This document shows, piece by piece, positions 6,642 to 10,095 of a DNA stretch of 10,095 bases. The stretch covers positions 1-10,095 of the forward strand of contig JALSKY010000231.1 of assembly GCA_026988585.1 (NCBI GenBank), written 5' to 3'. The stretch's first letter is position 1. The number at the start of each line of letters is the position of its first letter. The notes under the pieces are model-generated. The model was not told where the DNA came from. It ran no database searches and saw nothing but the letters and a program-made list of their open reading frames with translations. A program made the position numbers and the translations under genes. This DNA is from Deltaproteobacteria bacterium. Its GTDB lineage: Bacteria; Desulfobacterota; Dissulfuribacteria; Dissulfuribacterales; QOAL01.

Positions 6642-8072
6642 ATGGGCCGAGAACATCCTGTACCGGACAGAAGGAGACATTGCAGGCTCCAGTTTCAGAT
6701 GCCTGTTGAGCTTCTCAATGGCGACAAGGTTATAGCAGAGGCCAGGTCCATGGATATTTCACCGTCCGGGATGAGGCTGCTATTGCTCAAGGGCACAGTG
6801 AAAGAGGAGGATGATCTCTGGATAAGGCCAAAATGTAATGGTAGATCCGATAATGTTACGGAACTGCCCGCCCAGGTACGTTGGAAACAGGGAGGCCAGC
6901 ATAAGGGGCAGGCAGGGGTAATTTTCCCTGACGATGAAACCATCTTTTCAGCTATGCTGAATCTTATCTGCAATGGGCTTGGTTCAACCCCTGTTTCCAG
7001 TCCCGTATTTCAGGAGATACTTGATGCCGTACACAATCCCCTGGTAATTTTTGACCAGGAACTATCTGTTATTTCCATTAGCCGCCATTTTCCCTTTTTA
7101 TCTTTTGCCCCTGAGACATATCAGGGTGGTTCCTGGGAGGGGCTCGATCTGCTGTTCAAACATCTGAGCTCTACCGAGTTCAATTTTGCAGAGGCTGCCA
7201 GCAAGGCCCTTGCTTCCTCATCCAGCCTGCAGTTTCAGGCCCTGGCCTGTGATGAAAACGGCAAAAACAGGGGGAGGTATTTTAACATAACCCTTTCTCC
7301 CATCCATGTGGGTGAGATATCCATCCTTATTACAGAAGTCAGGGATGTCACCCTCCTCTATCAACTCAAGGAGAGATTGGGGAAGAGGGATGATAATCTG
7401 CTGTATCAGGCCCGTTATATGATGTTAGGGCAGATATTCGATGAACTCCTTGAAGATATCGTGAACCCTCTTTCAGCAGTGGTGGGCCGGTTAGATCTGC
7501 TACAGTTGAAGATCGACAAGGCAATCTCCCAGGGTAATCGTAATCAGGATGTGATAAGTTGGGCATCTGAACTGGAGACCATAACAGGCCTTTTTGATGA
7601 TGTGGTGGAGTTCTGCCGCATAGCTGCAAAGAGACGGGAGAGGGACAAACTGTCATGTCAGAGAGCAGCGGCATCTCTCAATGATATGGTGGATGATGCA
7701 CTGGGTATCATTGCCCTCAATTCTGACTTCCGCAAGGTGGATCTTGAACTACGTCTGCGCAATGGTCTTCCTGCTGTGAGGGGTGACAGGTTTGCCTGGA
7801 CCAATGCCTATGTATATATCTTGCAGGCTATCCTGAAGAGAATGAAAGGGCTCAAGGATAAAAAGATAACCCTGCAGTCAGAATTTGTAGAGGGCAAGGT
7901 GGTTTTGAGGATATCCCATAACGGGAGGGCCTTGATGTTGCCTCTGGAAAAGACAGTTGGTTTTGGTTTGCTGGAGTTTCTGGTGAACAGATATAACCTC
8001 TCCATCACTACGTCAGGCGTGACAGGCAACCAGACTATCAGCCTTTATATGGAGCCTGATGGAAAGGAGTAA
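6642..8072 (+). CDS. PilZ-PAS-histidine-kinase-like protein, probably a catalytically inactive kinase
   Basis: A 476-residue soluble protein with no membrane segment. An N-terminal PilZ domain (about 8-100) has the full c-di-GMP motif: RxxxR at 11-15 and DISPSG at 38-43. A PAS-like domain follows at about 122-240 (ILDAVHNPLVIFDQELSVISIS, ending in ITEVRDVTLLYQLKERL). A DHp-like region at about 255-335 reads LGQIFDELLEDIVNPLSAVVG, where Glu271 sits where kinases have the phospho-accepting His. The CA-like region (about 345-473) keeps a G2-like GFGL at 440-443, but the N-box Asn is Gln395 and the G1 Asp is His426. It is therefore likely a c-di-GMP-sensing scaffold rather than a kinase. The start at 6642 has GAGGG at 6632-6636. 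The in-frame ATG at 6618 lacks a ribosome binding site and lies at the predicted transcription start. Confidence 0.88.
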   Translation: MGREHPVPDRRRHCRLQFQMPVELLNGDKVIAEARSMDISPSGMRLLLLKGTVKEEDDLWIRPKCNGRSDNVTELPAQVRWKQGGQHKGQAGVIFPDDETIFSAMLNLICNGLGSTPVSSPVFQEILDAVHNPLVIFDQELSVISISRHFPFLSFAPETYQGGSWEGLDLLFKHLSSTEFNFAEAASKALASSSSLQFQALACDENGKNRGRYFNITLSPIHVGEISILITEVRDVTLLYQLKERLGKRDDNLLYQARYMMLGQIFDELLEDIVNPLSAVVGRLDLLQLKIDKAISQGNRNQDVISWASELETITGLFDDVVEFCRIAAKRRERDKLSCQRAAASLNDMVDDALGIIALNSDFRKVDLELRLRNGLPAVRGDRFAWTNAYVYILQAILKRMKGLKDKKITLQSEFVEGKVVLRISHNGRALMLPLEKTVGFGLLEFLVNRYNLSITTSGVTGNQTISLYMEPDGKE

Positions 8073-8121
8073 TTATCTGAAGTTATTGGTCAATAAACAT
8101 GGATATCCAAGTGAATTCAGG

Positions 8122-8490
8122 CTATTTTTTTCTGGCAATGTGTTTCTTTACCGATTCCTTGAGTTCATCCATGTTGAAGGATTTAACTATATAGTCGTCT
8201 GAGGCCCAGGATGCCAGTTCCTGCTTGTATTCAGGATAAGCAGAGCTCAAGATCACCGGGATGTCAGGCTGCATCTGTTTCATCTGCCTTAACACCTCAA
8301 TTCCATCCATGCCTGGCATATTGATATCCAGGACAACCAGATCCGGTGGGTCTTCCTTGAAGAGCTGCAGGGCCTCTTCACCGCTCATGGCAGAGACGAC
8401 TTCGTAACCTTCCTCTTCAAACTCCTCCCTGTAAAGGAGATGAATGCTCTCTTCGTCATCTACTACGAGAATCCTTTTTTTATCACTCAT
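8122..8490 (-). CDS. Single-domain (CheY-like) response regulator
   Basis: A 122-residue stand-alone receiver domain with no output domain. The acidic pair D11/D12 (LVVDDEES), phospho-acceptor D55 (VVLDINMPGMDG), a Ser in the switch position (ILSSAYPEY, 80-88) and K103 (YIVKSF) are all present, so it should accept phosphate. The residue after the conserved Lys is Ser-Phe instead of the usual Pro-Phe. It starts 12 bp after the galT-family gene, and its AGGAGAG ribosome binding site abuts that gene's stop codon, so the two are very likely co-transcribed. Its cognate kinase is not evident: the only kinase-like neighbour, convergent across 49 bp, lacks the phospho-accepting His. Possible outputs are chemotaxis-type protein contact or a phosphorelay. 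Confidence 0.94.
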   Translation of the reverse strand: MSDKKRILVVDDEESIHLLYREEFEEEGYEVVSAMSGEEALQLFKEDPPDLVVLDINMPGMDGIEVLRQMKQMQPDIPVILSSAYPEYKQELASWASDDYIVKSFNMDELKESVKKHIARKK

Positions 8491-8502
8491 GGCTATTCTC
8501 TC

Positions 8503-9504
8503 CTATGATATCTCCGTCTCTTTCAAGACCCTCGCGGCCTCTTCAGGCGGGGTAGAGTTAATGTAAAATCCGGTTCCCCATTCAAAGCCTGCAACAGTGG
8601 TAACCTTTGGCATGATCTCAATATGCCAGTGAAAGTACTCCAGCCCGTTTTCTCTCAATGGCGCCGTGTGCAGCATGAAGTTGAATGGAACATCCTTGAT
8701 GGCAGTGTCCAGTTTCTTCATGGTAGTGGAGAAGAGCTCAGCCATCATCTTTATCTGTTCATCATTCATGCTTACGAACCGGCTGTAATGCCTCTTGGGC
8801 AAGAACCACATCTCAAATGGCGATCTCGGAGCAAAGGGGCAGATGGTGATGAATTCATCGTTTTCACACACGACCCTGATGTTCTGCGACCTCTCCTGCC
8901 TGATTATATCACAAAAGACACATCTGTCCCGATAATCATAATATTTCATGCATCCCTTGAGTTCTTCCTGTATAAGATGAGGAATGATGGGAAGTGCTAT
9001 TAGCTGGGAGTGGGCGTGTTCCAGGGAGGCGCCTGCCGCCTTCCCCTTGTTTTTGAATATTATTATATACTGGAAACGCGGATCACCTGATAGATCCACT
9101 ATTCTGTCCCGATAGGCCCTGAAGACCAGAGCAAGCTGCTCCAGATCCATTGTGGCCATGGTCTCATAGTGGTTCGGAGTCTCAATAATGACCTCATGGG
9201 CGCCTATGCCATTCATCTTGTCATAGATCCCTTCACCCCGCTTATCCAAGTCTCCTTCGATGATAAGGGCAGGAAATTTGTTGGGAACTACTCGAACCCG
9301 CCATCCCTGACCATTGGGATCATGGGCATCTCTGCCATAGGCCAGTACTTCTGGAGGAGTAGTTGCCTCATTACCTGGACAGAGAGGGCAGAATCCTCCC
9401 TTTGTCCTTTCCGGCTCTATTACAAAGTCAAAGGGGCGCTTTCCCCTCTCCTTTGCGATAATGACCCATCTTCCGATTATGGGATCGCGCCTGAGTTCAG
9501 GCAT
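8503..9504 (-). CDS. galT: Galactose-1-phosphate uridylyltransferase family (GalT or ADP-glucose phosphorylase-like)
   Basis: A 333-residue HIT-superfamily nucleotidyl transferase; GalT swaps UMP between UDP-glucose and galactose-1-phosphate. The nucleophile motif HxHxQ is at H163-A-H165-S-Q167, and a second FHWHIEIMP motif lies at 291-299. Cys39 and Cys42 (FCPLCPGNE) match the structural zinc site of the family. A second CxxC pair at C195/C198 (CVFCDIIRQE) is extra compared with E. coli GalT as I recall it. The start at 9504 (MPELRRDPIIGRW) has AGGAG five bases upstream and matches the family N-terminus; a longer frame reaching 9615 would overlap dksA. It lies 19 bp after dksA and 12 bp before the response regulator. 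No galE or galK is in the window, so an ADP-glucose or other sugar-nucleotide role is possible. Confidence 0.88.
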   Translation of the reverse strand: MPELRRDPIIGRWVIIAKERGKRPFDFVIEPERTKGGFCPLCPGNEATTPPEVLAYGRDAHDPNGQGWRVRVVPNKFPALIIEGDLDKRGEGIYDKMNGIGAHEVIIETPNHYETMATMDLEQLALVFRAYRDRIVDLSGDPRFQYIIIFKNKGKAAGASLEHAHSQLIALPIIPHLIQEELKGCMKYYDYRDRCVFCDIIRQERSQNIRVVCENDEFITICPFAPRSPFEMWFLPKRHYSRFVSMNDEQIKMMAELFSTTMKKLDTAIKDVPFNFMLHTAPLRENGLEYFHWHIEIMPKVTTVAGFEWGTGFYINSTPPEEAARVLKETEIS

Positions 9505-9523
9505 GGATGCTCCTGTTTGCTCA

Positions 9524-9886
9524 TCAAAGGCCTTTGGCCTTCTCCTCCTGTTCCTGCCGGGATTTGCACTGGATGCAAAGGGTGGTAACAGGCCTGGCTT
9601 CAAGCCTCTTGACACCTATATCCTCACCGCACTCCTCACAGACTCCATAAGACCCATCCTTTATACGTTCCAGGGCCTTCTGTATCTTTTTTATCAGTTT
9701 CCGCTCTCTGTCCCTTATGCGAAGCTCAAAGTTTCTCTCAGATTCCAGAGTCGCCCTGTCTGCAGGATCTGCAACATTTGCCTCAATGGCAGTCATCTCT
9801 TCAATAGTTTTACCAGCCTCCCCGAGCAGTTCGGCCAGTTTGTCTTCGAGCATTTTTTTGAAATAATCAAGCTGTGCCTGTTCCAT
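9524..9886 (-). CDS. dksA: RNA polymerase-binding transcription factor DksA/TraR family
   Basis: A 120-residue DksA-type protein, which enters the RNA polymerase secondary channel and works with ppGpp in the stringent response. A long helical coiled coil (about 1-70) carries the acidic tip motif DPADRA at 40-45 (the DxxDxA needed for function in E. coli DksA). A C4 zinc finger follows at C83-x-x-C86 (CEEC) and C104-x-x-C107 (CIQC), within GSYGVCEECGEDIGVKRLEARPVTTLCIQC. It is shorter than the 151-residue E. coli protein, mainly at the N-terminus, as in many deltaproteobacterial homologues. A strong AGGAGG lies four bases before the ATG. It follows moaC by 65 bp and precedes the galT-family gene by 19 bp. 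Confidence 0.94.
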   Translation of the reverse strand: MEQAQLDYFKKMLEDKLAELLGEAGKTIEEMTAIEANVADPADRATLESERNFELRIRDRERKLIKKIQKALERIKDGSYGVCEECGEDIGVKRLEARPVTTLCIQCKSRQEQEEKAKGL

Positions 9887-9951
9887 GTATCCTCCTGCTT
9901 GATATTACTGCCTTGTCTTTTTGTCATATCTGTTTAACAGGAATAACTGTT

Positions 9952-10095
9952 TTATCCTTCCTGCTGGTTCCGCTTCCAGTGACCGCTTTTACCCCCACTC
10001 TTTTCAAGAAGCATGACGTCCGAAATCACCATTCCCTTGTCAACTGCCTTGCACATGTCGTAGATGGTCAATGCAGCAATGGATGCAGCCGTCAT
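9952..10095 (-). CDS. moaC: Cyclic pyranopterin monophosphate synthase MoaC, C-terminal end (5' part outside window)
   Basis: The last 47 codons of a gene that enters from the right edge, ending in TAA at 9952-9954. The translated tail contains IYDMCKAVDKGMVISDVMLL followed by EKSGGKSGHW, the highly conserved end of MoaC. MoaC works with MoaA in the first step of molybdenum cofactor synthesis, turning GTP-derived cyclic nucleotide into cPMP. The Asp and Lys of YDMCK correspond to active-site residues Asp128 and Lys131 of E. coli MoaC. The ATG at 10093-10095 is an internal Met, not the start. The gene probably shares a transcript with dksA. Confidence 0.93.
   Translation of the reverse strand: MTAASIAALTIYDMCKAVDKGMVISDVMLLEKSGGKSGHWKRNQQEG

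Noticed and set aside
6503..6709. Small TTG-started plus-strand frame rich in Leu, Pro and Phe before the PilZ gene
   Set aside because: It results from the pyrimidine-rich stretch, overlaps the promoter and the PilZ start in another frame, and has no ribosome binding site.
8083..8131. TTATTG/CAATAA palindrome and CTGAA...TTCAG arms before ATTTTTTT as a terminator for the PilZ gene
   Set aside because: The palindrome leaves only a 2-nt loop, the outer arms are 5 bp around a long loop, and the T-run belongs to the coding end of the response regulator gene. A terminator here is possible but not supported.
9505..9615. Extended N-terminus of the galT-family gene to 9615
   Set aside because: The extra 37 residues would overlap dksA in another frame and do not resemble the family; MPELRRDP at 9504 does, and it has its own ribosome binding site.
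9899..9927. ATGACA/TATCAA with 17-bp spacing on the minus strand as a dksA promoter
   Set aside because: Transcription would start at about 9892, inside the AGGAGG ribosome binding site; read-through from moaC is more likely.
9936..9951. AACAG/CTGTT inverted repeat right after the moaC stop
   Set aside because: A 5-bp stem without a U-tract is too weak to call a terminator, and dksA appears to need read-through.

Overview
The window looks like a chromosomal stretch of a Gram-negative, motile, signalling-rich bacterium. Moderate GC, a DksA with its acidic tip motif, a sigma-54 activator, a PilZ/GGDEF pair, a chemoreceptor and a LivK-type binding protein together suggest a Desulfobacterota-like (deltaproteobacterial) organism. 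That placement is inference from gene content, not from a marker gene. No IS element, phage gene, CRISPR array, tRNA or rRNA was seen.

Left part (1-4273, + strand): the cytoplasmic end of a methyl-accepting chemotaxis protein cut by the window edge, a periplasmic branched-chain-amino-acid-type binding protein with no permease genes beside it, an inositol-monophosphatase-family phosphatase, and a NUDIX hydrolase 9 bp further on. The 180 bp between the binding protein and the phosphatase (2690-2869) hold only the phosphatase ribosome binding site; no convincing promoter or terminator was found there.

Centre (4261-8072): a regulatory block. A REC-GGDEF diguanylate cyclase (- strand) is divergent from a sigma-54 activator (+) that has only AAA+ and Fis-type DNA-binding domains. 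Next comes a 213-bp gap and then a PilZ-PAS-histidine-kinase-like protein (+). The gap carries a good -24/-12 promoter (6590-6605), a perfect 12-bp inverted repeat about 115 bp upstream of the predicted transcription start (6484-6517), and a perfect palindrome over the -12 element (6604-6620). The kinase-like protein has a complete c-di-GMP-binding motif but has lost the phospho-accepting His, the N-box Asn and the G1 Asp. The block therefore pairs a c-di-GMP maker with a c-di-GMP reader, with a receiver-less sigma-54 activator between them. This is the most interesting part of the window.

Right part (8122-10095, - strand): an apparent operon moaC (3' end only, cut by the window edge) - dksA - galT-family uridylyl/adenylyl transferase - single-domain response regulator. 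Gaps are 65, 19 and 12 bp. The response regulator converges on the PilZ-kinase-like gene across 49 bp.
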